A DNA stretch of 64,000 bases from Deltaproteobacteria bacterium (GTDB lineage Bacteria > Desulfobacterota > Binatia > Binatales > Binataceae), in the NCBI GenBank assembly GCA_021831785.1, contig JAKBMB010000020.1:1-64000 (forward strand), in the 5' to 3' direction. Positions 9,731 to 19,015 of the stretch are shown one piece after another (position 1 is the stretch's first letter; each line of letters begins with the position of its first letter). The notes beneath the pieces are model-generated. The model worked only from the letters and a program-made list of their open reading frames with translations, ran no database searches and was not told where the DNA came from. The position numbers were made by a program, and so were the translations under genes.

Positions 9731-9824
9731 TGCGGGATTCTTCGGCGCGCGGAGAATAGCGGAAGCAAGCCGTATTGGTGGTGGTCATTCTCGACCGCTG
9801 CAGCGGCGGCCAAAGAATCCCGCA
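9731..9824. repeat. Inverted-repeat element with GGGATTCTT arms
   Basis: The arms TGCGGGATTCTTCGG (9731-9745) and CCAAAGAATCCCGCA (9810-9824) are complementary apart from one G-T type mismatch. A smaller palindrome CCGCTGCAGCGG lies inside. The arm core GGGATTCTT recurs in the hairpin at 28239-28269, so this may be a dispersed non-coding repeat. It sits in the gap between two convergent genes, where it could act as a bidirectional terminator. Confidence 0.6.
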
Positions 9825-9862
9825 ACACCGGCAATCGCCATCCTAGTCAGGGCGGCACCACA

Positions 9863-10450
9863 CTAGATGTTAGCGGTTAGCGTTGTCTCAAAGCCGCGTC
9901 GGTCTTGTATTCGCTGCAAGCACCCCTGCACATCGAACTCCAGCCTCTCCTGTTCGCCCATCGCCGGTTCGAACAGCCATATAGCGCGCTGGTCGTCCGC
10001 CTGCACATAAGAATGCTTGACCGAGCGCGCCAAAAGCGTGGTCGAGTCAATGAGTGCCACTCTGCCCGTCCATCGATGCTGTTCGCGACGGCGCAGATGC
10101 GCCACGATTAAAGCTTTGCATATCGCTAGGTCGGCATCGATTTCACGAAAGCGCCCCAGTTGTACCTCGACCGGACTGATCGCCGAGAGGGCTCTTACCG
10201 AACCCTGCATCAGATTATCAATAACTCGGTACTCGGCGCTGCGCGCGAAAGGACCGCGTCGGTAACGCAAGCGCACCTCAAGCATAAACCCGGCCTCGTC
10301 CAGGGCAGCGTCGACTTCGTAGACAGCTTTACTGAGCGCTGACTCGCGTCTGGTAGTTAGCCGCCCGACTTCCAGGCGCGTTTCTTCGATAGCGAGCACC
10401 TCGCCCTGCGTCCGGAATTCGTAACGATAGCGGCCGCTGGGGATGAGCAT
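9863..10450 (-). CDS. Protein of unknown function, putative glycolipid/beta-rich domain
   Basis: A 195-residue protein I do not recognise. It starts at an ATG preceded by a GGGAGG ribosome-binding site, supporting a real gene. The translation alternates charged and hydrophobic residues (YRYEFRTQGEVLAIEETRLEVGRL, then MLEVRLRYRRG), suggesting an all-beta fold. No signal peptide, membrane helix or cysteine cluster is seen beyond two isolated cysteines. It stands alone between the VIT1 gene and a downstream cupin on the same strand. Confidence 0.7.
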   Translation of the reverse strand: MLIPSGRYRYEFRTQGEVLAIEETRLEVGRLTTRRESALSKAVYEVDAALDEAGFMLEVRLRYRRGPFARSAEYRVIDNLMQGSVRALSAISPVEVQLGRFREIDADLAICKALIVAHLRRREQHRWTGRVALIDSTTLLARSVKHSYVQADDQRAIWLFEPAMGEQERLEFDVQGCLQRIQDRRGFETTLTANI

Positions 10451-10649
10451 CGCTACCTCCCATCAAGGCCGATTCAGACGCGACCCCCAACGTTTATTGA
10501 GAGCGGTCATCAAGGATCAGCACCTGTCCTTCCCGGACGGCGCAAAAGCCCGACTTTTTGCAACGCAAAACACGTATCGTCTCTGCCACGTTGTTTGGGC
10601 TCAAGGCTCTCGACTTAGAGCTGAAGTTAGAAACCGCTAGCGACACCAG

Positions 10650-11150
10650 CTACTCCTCGCCCTCCCAGTAATCGACTTCAGCGTCCGCTCTGAGTGACTT
10701 AGCAAGCGTGCGCTTTTCCTTAGGACCCCCGGGCGCGGCGCCTACGAAAATGCTCATCTTATTCGAGTCCGAGTAGACCGTGACCTCCGGTTCGATCATG
10801 GTCGATAGACACAGGTAGCGGAGCACCGAATCGGAGGTGTTGGTCAGCCGATGAGCGGCTGCGGGTTGAGGTAACAAGGCGATATAGTCTCCGCGCGCGA
10901 CCGCAAACTCACGCGTCCCTAGGCGCAGCGTACCTGAGCCTTCAAGGACGTAAATCGCCTCTTCGTTAGCGGTGTGGTAGTGCGCTGGCCAGGCGCTCTT
11001 GCCCGGGGCTAGCTCATAGAGCGAGCAACCGAGCAACTCGCCGCCTGCAGCGGCGCCGAGTTGCTTGCGCACGCTATGAAATCCGACGCCGTGGCCCATC
11101 GGGAGCCACGCCAACTCGTCCTCATTCACAATATTCTGTCGCTTCGCCAT
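10650..11150 (-). CDS. Cupin domain-containing protein
   Basis: A 166-residue single-domain cupin. The two conserved motifs are present: the first as WPAHYHTANEEAIYVLEGSGTLRLG (metal-binding His, His and Glu), the second around HRLTNTSDSVLRYLCLST. Such proteins bind metal and serve as small-molecule binding or isomerase proteins; the ligand here is unknown. The C-terminal SNKMSIFVGAAPGG segment is typical of a cupin subgroup annotated near sugar or transcription proteins. It is followed downstream by amtB on the same strand in the reverse order, with no obvious link. Confidence 0.85.
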   Translation of the reverse strand: MAKRQNIVNEDELAWLPMGHGVGFHSVRKQLGAAAGGELLGCSLYELAPGKSAWPAHYHTANEEAIYVLEGSGTLRLGTREFAVARGDYIALLPQPAAAHRLTNTSDSVLRYLCLSTMIEPEVTVYSDSNKMSIFVGAAPGGPKEKRTLAKSLRADAEVDYWEGEE

Positions 11151-11189
11151 CCTGGTGCTCTCTGTTACGAATAGATGGTGTCCTCAGTA

Positions 11190-12518
11190 TCACACTAATT
11201 CGAGCGCGTAGGCGCTTTCGTTGTGCTCGGTGAGGTCAAGACCCATGCTTTCGTCTTCCCCAGAGACGCGAAGCCCGACCAGGCCGTTGACGACCTTAAG
11301 CAGGATCAGGCTGCCGACAAAGGCGAAACTGACGCTGGCGACGACCGCGATTATCTGCACGAGTAATTGATGAGGATTGCCGTTGAACAACCCGTCGCCG
11401 CCTCCCGGATTGAGCAAGCGGTCGGCGAAGAGGCCGGTCGCGATCGAGCCCCAGATACCGCCGACGGCGTGCACGCCGACGACGTCCAGCGCGTCGTCAT
11501 AGCCCAGCCACTGCTTGGCGCTGACGGCGAAGTAGCAAAGCGCTCCCGCCGCCGCCCCGATCACTATCGCTGCCAGCGGTCCGACGTAACCCGAAGCCGG
11601 GGTTATCGCCACCAGGCCGGCGACCGCTCCGGAGGCCGCGCCGAGCATCGTCGGCTTGCCCCGAGTCGCCCATTCGGCCGCAGTCCAGCCCAGGCAAGCA
11701 GCCGCGCTCGCGGCGTGCGTCGCGACGAAAGCCACAACCGCCACGCCGTTTGCGGCAAGCGCGCTGCCGGCGTTAAAGCCAAACCATCCGACCCATAGAA
11801 GCCCGGCGCCGGTCAACGTCATGGTCAGGTTGTGCGGCGGCGTCGGCACGCTGGGATAGCCGGCGCGCCGGCCAATGACGAGCGCCGCGGCCAGCGCCGA
11901 GACGCCCGATGAAATGTGCACCACCGTGCCGCCGGCAAAGTCCAGCGCGTTGAGCCGATGAAGCCATCCGTCGAGTCCCCACACCCAATGCGCCAGAGGG
12001 TCGTAGATAAGCGTCGTCCATAAAAGGCTGAAAAGAAAAAAGCCGCGAAAGCTGATGCGCTCGGCAAAAGAGCCGGTGATCAACGCCGGCGTGATAATCG
12101 CGAACATGCACTGAAACACCATGTAAGCCTGGTGCGGAACGGTGGGCGCGTACGCCGAGCCCGCGCTGGCACTCACCCCGCGCAGGCCAAGCCAGGACAG
12201 ACCGCCGATCAATCCCATGTGATCGCCCGAGAAAGCCAGACTGTAGCCGAGCAAAATCCATTGCACGGTGACCAGGCCGGCCATGATGAAATTTTGCATC
12301 AGCACCGACAACACGTTTTTGCGCCGCACCATGCCGCCGTAAAACAGGGCCAGGCCAGGCGCGGTCATCATCAAAACCAGCGCCGAGCTGGTCAAGACCC
12401 ATGCGGTATCGCCGCTGTCGATCTTGACCGGCGCTTCAGCCGCAAAAGCCGCCTCCGCGCTCAGCATCAGCCATAAAAACCCAACCAATAGTTCCACAGT
12501 TCGCCTACAAAGGCGCAT
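11190..12518 (-). CDS. amtB: Ammonium transporter
   Basis: A 442-residue Amt/MEP/Rh channel for ammonium uptake through the inner membrane. A signal sequence (residues about 1-28, ending AEAAFAAEA) is followed by eleven predicted helices. The start FYGGMVRRKN, the FAGGTVVHISSGVSALAAALVIGRR signature and the DALDVVGVHAVGGIWG pore histidine segment are diagnostic. The open frame extends back to 12755, but ATG 12518 is chosen because an AAGGGGAG ribosome-binding site precedes it and it yields the normal length and signal peptide. No glnK/glnB partner gene is next to it, which is unusual for bacterial amtB. Confidence 0.95.
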   Translation of the reverse strand: MRLCRRTVELLVGFLWLMLSAEAAFAAEAPVKIDSGDTAWVLTSSALVLMMTAPGLALFYGGMVRRKNVLSVLMQNFIMAGLVTVQWILLGYSLAFSGDHMGLIGGLSWLGLRGVSASAGSAYAPTVPHQAYMVFQCMFAIITPALITGSFAERISFRGFFLFSLLWTTLIYDPLAHWVWGLDGWLHRLNALDFAGGTVVHISSGVSALAAALVIGRRAGYPSVPTPPHNLTMTLTGAGLLWVGWFGFNAGSALAANGVAVVAFVATHAASAAACLGWTAAEWATRGKPTMLGAASGAVAGLVAITPASGYVGPLAAIVIGAAAGALCYFAVSAKQWLGYDDALDVVGVHAVGGIWGSIATGLFADRLLNPGGGDGLFNGNPHQLLVQIIAVVASVSFAFVGSLILLKVVNGLVGLRVSGEDESMGLDLTEHNESAYALELV

Positions 12519-12897
12519 CGGCGTCACTCCCCTTTCCAACCAACGACTGGTCGCCGGCAGCGTGTCAGTTACCCAGGCAACTCCTGCGCCGGAAGGCATA
12601 AGCCCAGAGTTGAGGCAGCACCGGCGCCAGGCGAAGCAATATTTGGACGTTAAGAGGTTAGCAGCGTGCGATTGGAGCAAAAAGACCCACGGCGATTCCC
12701 TGAGACAACCGGCCGCACGGCCCGAAAAACCCACATCTGGACGCGGCGCAGCCATGAGGGCGCGGGCATAGGACTGTTAGATGAGCGCCGGTTCGAAGCC
12801 GGTCGCTCTTCGCAACCCAGCCTTGGTGCGCAGCGTTTCTTGCTGCCCCGGGCCTCAGACAAAAATCCACGGGCGCTGGGCGCGAATCAAGGCAAGC
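12519..12897. other. Intergenic region upstream of amtB with a hairpin
   Basis: 379 bases between gshB and amtB. It contains a 26-base near-perfect palindrome at 12783-12808 (GAGCG-CCGG-TTCGAA-CCGG-CGCTC) with no T-run. It superficially resembles a tRNA T-arm, but no acceptor or anticodon arms can be built around it. No sigma-54-like GG/GC pair was convincingly seen. Confidence 0.4.
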
Positions 12898-13860
12898 TCA
12901 GCGCGCGAGTGAAGCGACTTGTCCTTCGACGAAGTCGATAACCGCGGCCTCCAGATTCGCCGCGTCCAGACGGTCTATCTCCTGCACGCCGGTCGGACTG
13001 GTGACGTTCACCTCGGTCAGATAGTCGCCGATCACGTCAAGGCCGACGAAGTAGAGCCCGTCGCGTTCAAGCCGCGGCGCGAGCATCCGGCAGATTTCAC
13101 GGTCGCGCGCGCTAATTTCGGCCTTGACGCACTCGCCGCCGACGTGGATGTTGCCACGATGCTCGTCCGCGCGCGGCACGCGCAGCACCGCGCCCAGCGG
13201 CTCCCCTCCGAGCACGACAATTCGCTTATCACCGCGCCGCACCTCGGGCAGGTAGCGCTGCGCCATCACCGCCCGACTCTCGAAGGCGGTGACGGTCTCG
13301 AGAATGGCGTTCAGATTGCGATCGCCGCGGCTTAGGACGAAGACCCCTTCGCCGCCATGTCCGTCGAGCGGTTTGACCACGATCTCGCCGCCCTGTTGCG
13401 CGAGAAATTCCTTGATCTGCGCCATCTTCCAGCTCACGAGCGTGGGGGGGATCGCGGCCGGGAAGTTCAAACTGTAAAGCTTTTCGTTCGCCTCGCGAAG
13501 CCCCGCCGGATCATTCAGTACGAATGTGCGCCGCGAATCGACCAAGCTCAGCAGCATCGTGGCGTAAAGATACTGCGCATCAGCCGGAGGGTCCTTGCGC
13601 ATAAAGATCGCATCGAAGCTCTCCAGGGACAATTCGGTCTCGCCGCCCAAAAGGCGATAGTGGGGTGTCGCCCGCATGACCTCGCATCTCACCGCGCGCC
13701 CGAAGGCGCGGGCGTCTCTGACGAACAAGCCGCGCAGCGCAATAAAAAACACCTCGTGGCCGCGCTTGAGCGCCTCCAGCATGAAGACGAAGGTAGTGTC
13801 TTTGTCCGGCAGGATTCGATCCAGCGGGTCCATCACGAAGGCGAACTTGCGAGCGCTCAC
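12898..13860 (-). CDS. gshB: Glutathione synthetase
   Basis: A 320-residue ATP-grasp ligase that joins glycine to gamma-glutamylcysteine. The start FVMDPLDRILPDKDTTF matches the family's MDPI...DTS pattern. The ATP-grasp core is seen in IVVKPLDGHGGEGVFVL, DKRIVVLGGEPLGAVLR and YFVGLDVIGDYLTEVNVTSPTGVQEI. The open frame continues upstream into rsmE antisense-free sequence, but length and family alignment support the GTG at 13860, which overlaps the rsmE stop codon (GTGA). It is therefore the last gene of a prmA-rsmE-gshB unit. Confidence 0.94.
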   Translation of the reverse strand: MSARKFAFVMDPLDRILPDKDTTFVFMLEALKRGHEVFFIALRGLFVRDARAFGRAVRCEVMRATPHYRLLGGETELSLESFDAIFMRKDPPADAQYLYATMLLSLVDSRRTFVLNDPAGLREANEKLYSLNFPAAIPPTLVSWKMAQIKEFLAQQGGEIVVKPLDGHGGEGVFVLSRGDRNLNAILETVTAFESRAVMAQRYLPEVRRGDKRIVVLGGEPLGAVLRVPRADEHRGNIHVGGECVKAEISARDREICRMLAPRLERDGLYFVGLDVIGDYLTEVNVTSPTGVQEIDRLDAANLEAAVIDFVEGQVASLAR

Positions 13861-14624
13861 GGTCGCGCTCCCGGCGCGATGGGCGTGTCGGCGGCGTCGG
13901 CCAGCACGCTCAGCGCCGCCAGCGCCGCAGTCTCGGAGCGCAGCCGATACGGCCCGAGGCCCGTTGCGACGAAGCCGGCGCGCGCCGCGCTCTCCAGTTC
14001 CTCGCCGGTGAAGTCGCCCTCCGGCCCGCACGCGACCACCGCCGCTGCGCGCGCGTGCCGGCGCGCCAGTATCCCCAGAGGCGGCGCTCCTTGGCGGCAG
14101 ATCGCCGCCAATTCGGCGCCCCGCGTCTGCTCGAGAAACTGCCCGAATGAGCACGCCGGTATTATCTCCATAACAAACGGCGACAGGCATTGCTTGGCCG
14201 CGGCCACGGCCAGCCGGCGCCATCGCTGAACGCGCTCCGCGCCTGCTTCGCGCACGACCGAGCGCGCACAGTGCAGGGGCCAGAACTCAGCCGCGCCGAG
14301 CTCCGCGGCCTTTTCGACCACAAAATCCATCCGCCAACCCTTAATCATTGCGACCCCGAGCGTCCTGCGTGCAAGCCGGACGTTTTGCCGGCGGGACAAA
14401 ATTTCGACTAGCGCAAAGCTTCGATTGAACTCCTTTATTCGCGCGCGATATTCGGTGCCGACTCCGTCGACGAGCACGACGGCGGCGCCCGGCGCCAGCC
14501 GCAGCACCCGTCGCATATGATGAAAGTCCGCGCCGGTTACGCTTGCCGTTTGCGCGCTTGACAGACCGCCTGCAACGACGAAGCGCGGCGGCTCGCTTAA
14601 GCCTCGAGTACCAGTGTCGCCCAT
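13857..14624 (-). CDS. rsmE: 16S rRNA (uracil(1498)-N(3))-methyltransferase
   Basis: RsmE methylates U1498 of 16S rRNA. The protein has the N-terminal PUA-like part (HHMRRVLRLAPGAAVVLVDG) and the SPOUT knot: MIKGWRMDFVVEKAAELG, ACGPEGDFTGEELE and LGPYRLRSETAALAAL. The MRRVLR and LRSETA motifs are diagnostic for the family. The start at 14624 (MGDTGTRGL) is preferred to 14651; it still overlaps the end of prmA by 28 bases, as is common for this pair. Confidence 0.93.
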   Translation of the reverse strand: MGDTGTRGLSEPPRFVVAGGLSSAQTASVTGADFHHMRRVLRLAPGAAVVLVDGVGTEYRARIKEFNRSFALVEILSRRQNVRLARRTLGVAMIKGWRMDFVVEKAAELGAAEFWPLHCARSVVREAGAERVQRWRRLAVAAAKQCLSPFVMEIIPACSFGQFLEQTRGAELAAICRQGAPPLGILARRHARAAAVVACGPEGDFTGEELESAARAGFVATGLGPYRLRSETAALAALSVLADAADTPIAPGARP

Positions 14625-15481
14625 CCGCGTTCGACCGTTTCCCGCAGGCATCGAAAATGCGGCCGGTAGCGTTCAAGTAAAGGCCCGGCCTCGCGCCTGA
14701 GAATTCCGGAGAGTATCAAACTACCACCCGCCGCAAGCAGCCGCTTGAAAGCCGGTGGTGCCGCGCTCAACTCCTTGAACGATATGTTCGCCGCGATCAG
14801 ATCGAACGAGCCCTTGAAGGCTGAGAGCCCGGCTAGCGAAAAGCGAATTGCCCCTGAAAGGCGGTTGAGCTCGGCGTTGCGCCGCGCCTCCGCGATGGCT
14901 TCGGGCGCGACGTCTATTCCTACCACCTTGTCTACACCAAGTAGTTTCATCCCGATCGCGAGCACCCCGGAGCCTGAGCCGACGTCCAGCGCGCTTCTAA
15001 TCCGCCGTCTGGAGCATTCTATTTCCAAGGCGCGCAACGCGCTGCTGGTTGTCGCATGATGTCCGGTGCCAAAGGCTTGACCCGGTTCGATCACGATCCG
15101 CAGACGCGCCGGGTCGGACACGCGGCTCCATGGTGGAACGATGAAAAAGCGCCGGCCGACTTTGAGCGGCTTAAAGCGGCTCTGCCATAGGGTGCTCCAT
15201 CCCGGGTCAACGAGCGGCTGGATGAGTCCGGCCGGGGCGGCGTGTGCGAGCATCCCAGACGACGCGAGCGTTCTTTCAAGCTGTCCCAGCCCGCGCTTGG
15301 AGAGCCGCTCGAAGAACGCCTGTAAAACCACCACGCTTAGGGCGCGCCGGCGAACCAGGTTGCCCTTCACCGCGCATCCAAGCGCGCCGCGCCGCACTAA
15401 GATTGCCGCCGCATCGTCCGCTAAAGCTGCGCGCACGTGAAACTCGGCCTTGGCGTACGTTTTTGGTGCGCGCGCGGCCAT
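14597..15481 (-). CDS. prmA: Ribosomal protein L11 methyltransferase
   Basis: A 294-residue class I SAM-dependent enzyme that trimethylates ribosomal protein L11. The conserved FGTGHHATTSSALRAL segment and SAM motif I LDVGSGSGVLAIG are followed by VVGIDVAPEAIAEARRNAELN and by LIAANISFKEL, equivalent to the NI/NPPY-like post-motif. The N-terminal substrate-binding domain is shorter and more divergent than in E. coli. Start 15481 is selected among several in-frame ATGs because a GAAGGG ribosome-binding site precedes it. It heads the prmA-rsmE-gshB block. Confidence 0.9.
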   Translation of the reverse strand: MAARAPKTYAKAEFHVRAALADDAAAILVRRGALGCAVKGNLVRRRALSVVVLQAFFERLSKRGLGQLERTLASSGMLAHAAPAGLIQPLVDPGWSTLWQSRFKPLKVGRRFFIVPPWSRVSDPARLRIVIEPGQAFGTGHHATTSSALRALEIECSRRRIRSALDVGSGSGVLAIGMKLLGVDKVVGIDVAPEAIAEARRNAELNRLSGAIRFSLAGLSAFKGSFDLIAANISFKELSAAPPAFKRLLAAGGSLILSGILRREAGPLLERYRPHFRCLRETVERGWATLVLEA

Positions 15482-15995
15482 CCGACCCTTCATGAGAGCA
15501 AAGACGGGACGATTCGGAGTCGCATCAGCCGATGTCCCCGCTGCGTTCTCTCGTTTTTGACCACCGCGCTTCAATTAAGTTGCTCGCGCTGGGCACCGAA
15601 AAGGCGATGCCTCCCGATTCAGCAGAGAGCACCGTCGGCAAAGCTCGCGGACTGGACTCGCGCAGCACTCTACGCATGCGAGCTCGTGCCCGGCAGCCGC
15701 GCAATGCAAAGTGTACCTCAGGCGATAAGTAAAGCGGAGTGGGGCGCTGGGCGGGCCGCCACAGATGCGGCAGCCGGCGGCTCGTCAGACGGCGCCACGC
15801 AGCATCTGCGGCCGGCCGAAAATCGCGTGCCCACATAGAGGCATCCGTGCTTCAAGCTATGGAGTGCCGCTCACGGTGAAGACTTCCAAGTCGAGCGCCG
15901 GAGGTGTAGGTAATAATGAAGGGTCACTACTAGAAGATCGACACTTCATTCATATTGATCGCCGGGCTGATGCGCCTGGCCGCCGCCCGGCGAGA
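15482..15995. other. Intergenic region between prmA and dnaG, no gene seen
   Basis: 514 bases separating two divergent genes, presumably holding both promoters. Short open frames exist on both strands, but none has a ribosome-binding site or recognisable translation. A small AT-richer patch lies at about 15910-15960, the most likely place for the dnaG promoter. Confidence 0.4.
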
Positions 15996-17783
15996 ATGCC
16001 GAACATCGCGATGAGCCGCTTTAACCAGCAAACGCTTGAGACGTTGAGAAGCCGCGCCGACCTGGTCGAGATTGTCGGCGAACATGTAAGGCTTCGGCGC
16101 AGCGGCCGCAACTATCTCGGATTATGTCCGTTCCACGACGAGCGTACGGCCTCATTCACGGTGAGCCCGGAGCGGGGGTTTTTCCACTGCTTCGGATGCG
16201 GCGCGGGCGGCACCGTGTTCGACTTCTTGATGCGCACGGAGGGCGTCGCCTTTCCCGAGGCGGTGCGTTTGCTCGCCGGACGCTACGGAGTCGCCCTGAT
16301 CGAGACCGCGCCCGCGGCGACGCGCGAGGACACTGCGCGCGAAGCGATTTACCGCGTCGGCGAGTTCGCGCGCGAGTTTTTCGCCAGGCTCTTATGGGAG
16401 AGTCAAGAAGGAAAAGCGGCGCGCGACTATCTGCTCAAGCGCGCGATCACGGAAAAAACCGCAAAGGAGTGCAAGCTCGGCTTTGCTCCAGCGGGGTCTG
16501 CGGCCCTGACCGCTGCCGCGCGCAAGAAGGGCTTGCTTGAGGCGGCGGCCAAGGCGGGGTTGGTCCGCCCCGACGGCGCCGACGGCTTGCGCGACATGTT
16601 TCGCGCGCGCCTGATGTTTCCGATCCACGACGCGCAGGGCAGAGTAATCGCGTTTGGCGGGCGCTCGCTGGATGACAGCGCGCCCAAGTATTTGAACTCT
16701 CCCGAATCGCCGGTCTTCAGCAAGGGGCGCACGCTGTTCGGCCTTGACCAGGCGCGCCGCGCCATCGTCGCGACCGACCGCGCGATCGTTGTCGAGGGCT
16801 ATATCGACGCGCTGGCCCTGTGGCAAGGCGGCTTTCGCGAAACGGTGGCCACTTTGGGTACTGCGCTTACCGTAGAACATCTGCGAACTCTCGGCCGCCA
16901 CACCCGCAACGTCCTCGCCTGCTTCGACGGCGACGACGCCGGGCGGGCAGCTTCGCTGCGCGCGCTGCCGATCTTTCTCGGCGCTGGGATGCTTGGCCGA
17001 GCGGTGTTTTTGCCCAACGGATTCGACCCCGACAAGTTGGTCGCCGAGCAAGGTGCCGCAGCCTTCGCAAGCCTGCTCGATTGCGCCGACCTGCTGATCC
17101 ATTATTTCGTCAAGAACGAGGCGGCAAAAGCGCGCGGCTCGGTCGAGGGACGGGCCGGGGCGGCGCGGCGCGTGGCCGAAATGTTGCGCAAGGTGCGCGA
17201 TCCGTTTGAGTTCGATCTGTTGGCGCGCCAGGCGGCGGAAATGCTCGCCGTTGACGAGCAACTTTTGCGTCGCCAAGGAGACCCGGGTGCCGCCGCCGTT
17301 CGCGTCTCGGCGCCGGGCCCGGCTACAACACGCATCACCGACGCCGCGGAACTGGCGCGAATCGGCCTGCTGGCGGCGGCCCTGGCTCATCCCGAGTTGC
17401 GCTCGGAGATCGCCGCGGGCTTGGCCCCCGACGACGCCCAGGAATCCGACCTGAACGCGATAATTACGGAGATTTGTCAGACCCAAATAACCGACGCCGA
17501 GTGCCATGCGCTGTTGAGCACGCAACTGTCCGCGGCGCAGCAGAGCCACATCAGCCTGCTGATGGTTGGTCCGCGCAAGGGCGAGCCGCAGGTGGGCGAT
17601 CTCCAGACAGCGCGGCGTATGATCGCGGACTTTCACCAGACGCTCAAGCGCATGCGGCACAGGCGCCGAATCGATCAGGCGCCCCGCCTTGCAAAGGAGC
17701 TGCAAACGCAAGGGGACCAGGCCCGGGCGGACCAAGCTGCGCAAGACCTGATAGCGTTTAGGCGAGCGAACGAGCCGCAGTGA
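15996..17783 (+). CDS. dnaG: DNA primase
   Basis: A 595-residue primase that makes RNA primers at the replication fork. The zinc-binding domain is complete: C44, H47, C65 and C68 in LCPFHDERTASF and FHCFGCGAGG. The catalytic TOPRIM part holds GRSL, NSPESPVFSKGRTLFGLDQA, VVEGYIDALAL and CFDGDDAGRAA (the DxD acidic site). The C-terminal helicase-binding helix bundle is present but divergent. The open frame extends to 15765; ATG 15996 or 16011 fits homologs best. The usual rpsU-dnaG-rpoD neighbourhood is absent. Confidence 0.95.
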   Translation: MPNIAMSRFNQQTLETLRSRADLVEIVGEHVRLRRSGRNYLGLCPFHDERTASFTVSPERGFFHCFGCGAGGTVFDFLMRTEGVAFPEAVRLLAGRYGVALIETAPAATREDTAREAIYRVGEFAREFFARLLWESQEGKAARDYLLKRAITEKTAKECKLGFAPAGSAALTAAARKKGLLEAAAKAGLVRPDGADGLRDMFRARLMFPIHDAQGRVIAFGGRSLDDSAPKYLNSPESPVFSKGRTLFGLDQARRAIVATDRAIVVEGYIDALALWQGGFRETVATLGTALTVEHLRTLGRHTRNVLACFDGDDAGRAASLRALPIFLGAGMLGRAVFLPNGFDPDKLVAEQGAAAFASLLDCADLLIHYFVKNEAAKARGSVEGRAGAARRVAEMLRKVRDPFEFDLLARQAAEMLAVDEQLLRRQGDPGAAAVRVSAPGPATTRITDAAELARIGLLAAALAHPELRSEIAAGLAPDDAQESDLNAIITEICQTQITDAECHALLSTQLSAAQQSHISLLMVGPRKGEPQVGDLQTARRMIADFHQTLKRMRHRRRIDQAPRLAKELQTQGDQARADQAAQDLIAFRRANEPQ

Positions 17784-17879
17784 GCTGATTGGAGCGCGGG
17801 TTGCCTCTCAAACGGTGCCGCGTGCTTACGCAGGTCGGTCGCTGGTGCTAAGATGGTACTAGGGCGGATGTGCTGGTAC

Positions 17880-17955
17880 GGGCCCATAGCTCAGTTCGGT
17901 TCAGAGCTGCCGGCTCATAACCGGCTGGTCCCAGGTTCAAATCCTGGTGGGCCCA
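17880..17955 (+). tRNA. tRNA with CAT anticodon (elongator Met or Ile2)
   Basis: A full cloverleaf can be drawn: acceptor GGGCCCA/TGGGCCC, D-arm GCTC...GAGC, anticodon stem GCCGG/CCGGC with loop CTCATAA, and T-arm CCAGG-TTCAAAT-CCTGG. The 3' CCA is not encoded. A CAT anticodon without the initiator features means elongator tRNA-Met or, if lysidine-modified by TilS, tRNA-Ile2. The sequence alone does not settle which. Confidence 0.95.
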
Positions 17956-18058
17956 TCCCCATAAAAGCACCCGACTTCCAGGCTTGCCGAGTGCCCGCGT
18001 CGATGCGACAGACAAACGGCGTTGATTTCATCGATACTCCCGGACGGCGGAGGACAAG

Positions 18059-18763
18059 TTGCGTGAGAAACTAGAGCGCCTGATGCGCCTTCAGGCGCTT
18101 GACCTGGAACTAAGCGAAATTCGGCGCACCCTATCGTCGGTTACCAGCGAACTGCAAGAGCTAGAGACCCAGATCGGTGAATCACAGACCGAACTGGAGG
18201 GGCTCGAGCTCGAGGACAAGGAAGCTTCCGCCACTCGCCGAGAGCTGGAACAAACGCTGGCCGAAGGCGAGACCCAGATTCGGCTGAAGCGGATGCGCCT
18301 GACTTCGGTTCGAAACGAGCGAGAGCTCCAGGCCCTGGAGCATGAAGTCGAAGCGCTCAAGCAGAGCAACCAGCAGCTCGAGACCGAGCTGCTCGCGCGC
18401 ATCGAAGGCGCCGAACAGAGGGCGCGTCGCGTCAGCGAGCTTAAGACGCTGATCGAGCAAAAGCAAAGCCAACTGCAGGCCGCGCAGAAGAGCAGCGCCG
18501 ACCGGGTCGAGGAACTCAAGACCGCGCTGGCCAAGCGCCACGCCGAACGCGAGCAGCTCCTTGCGCAAATCGAGCCGCACTTGCGCCAGCGCTACGAGCT
18601 GATTCTCGAACGCAGGGGCGGACTCGCGCTAGTGGCGGCGCGCGCCGCGGCGTGCTTGGGATGCCGGATGCGCCTGCCGCCACAGCTTTACAATGAAATC
18701 CAAAGAGGCAGGTCGATAAAGTTTTGCCCTAATTGCCAGCGCATCCTCTACTTCGAGGGCTAG
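18059..18763 (+). CDS. Coiled-coil protein with C4-type zinc ribbon
   Basis: A 234-residue protein. Residues about 5-175 form a long Glu/Gln/Leu-rich coiled coil. The C-terminus is a zinc ribbon with two CxxC pairs, CLGCRMRLPP and FCPNCQRILYF. This architecture defines the COG1579 family of predicted nucleic-acid-binding proteins, whose function is not established. The TTG start at 18059 has a strong GGAGGAC ribosome-binding site. From memory, this gene often sits near rnpB in deltaproteobacteria-like genomes, as here. Confidence 0.9.
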   Translation: MREKLERLMRLQALDLELSEIRRTLSSVTSELQELETQIGESQTELEGLELEDKEASATRRELEQTLAEGETQIRLKRMRLTSVRNERELQALEHEVEALKQSNQQLETELLARIEGAEQRARRVSELKTLIEQKQSQLQAAQKSSADRVEELKTALAKRHAEREQLLAQIEPHLRQRYELILERRGGLALVAARAAACLGCRMRLPPQLYNEIQRGRSIKFCPNCQRILYFEG

Positions 18764-19015
18764 GCCGCCTCCGAGCTTGCGGCCCAACTGCGCCGCTGCG
18801 AAACCATCCAGCGCCGAGGGCCGCCGGCCGAGGCGACAGGTTATCTTTCGCCGGTGAGGACCAGCCACCGTAATGAGCCGGCGAGAGCGGGCCGGCTTTA
18901 GCTTCTCAGCAATCCGCCGGCCGTGATCGCCCGTTAGAGCGCGCATTGCCACCGACTTCCGCGAAACCCCCGTTGATTTATGAATTCCCTCGGACATGAT
19001 AGGTTCATCGGGTGC

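Noticed and set aside
12783-12808. A tRNA-like hairpin (GAGCGCCGG-TTCGAA-CCGG) upstream of amtB
   Set aside because: Only one arm resembles a tRNA; no acceptor, D or anticodon arms can be drawn.
16392-17744. A 450-residue minus-strand frame opposite dnaG
   Set aside because: It mirrors dnaG and has no family resemblance or ribosome-binding site.
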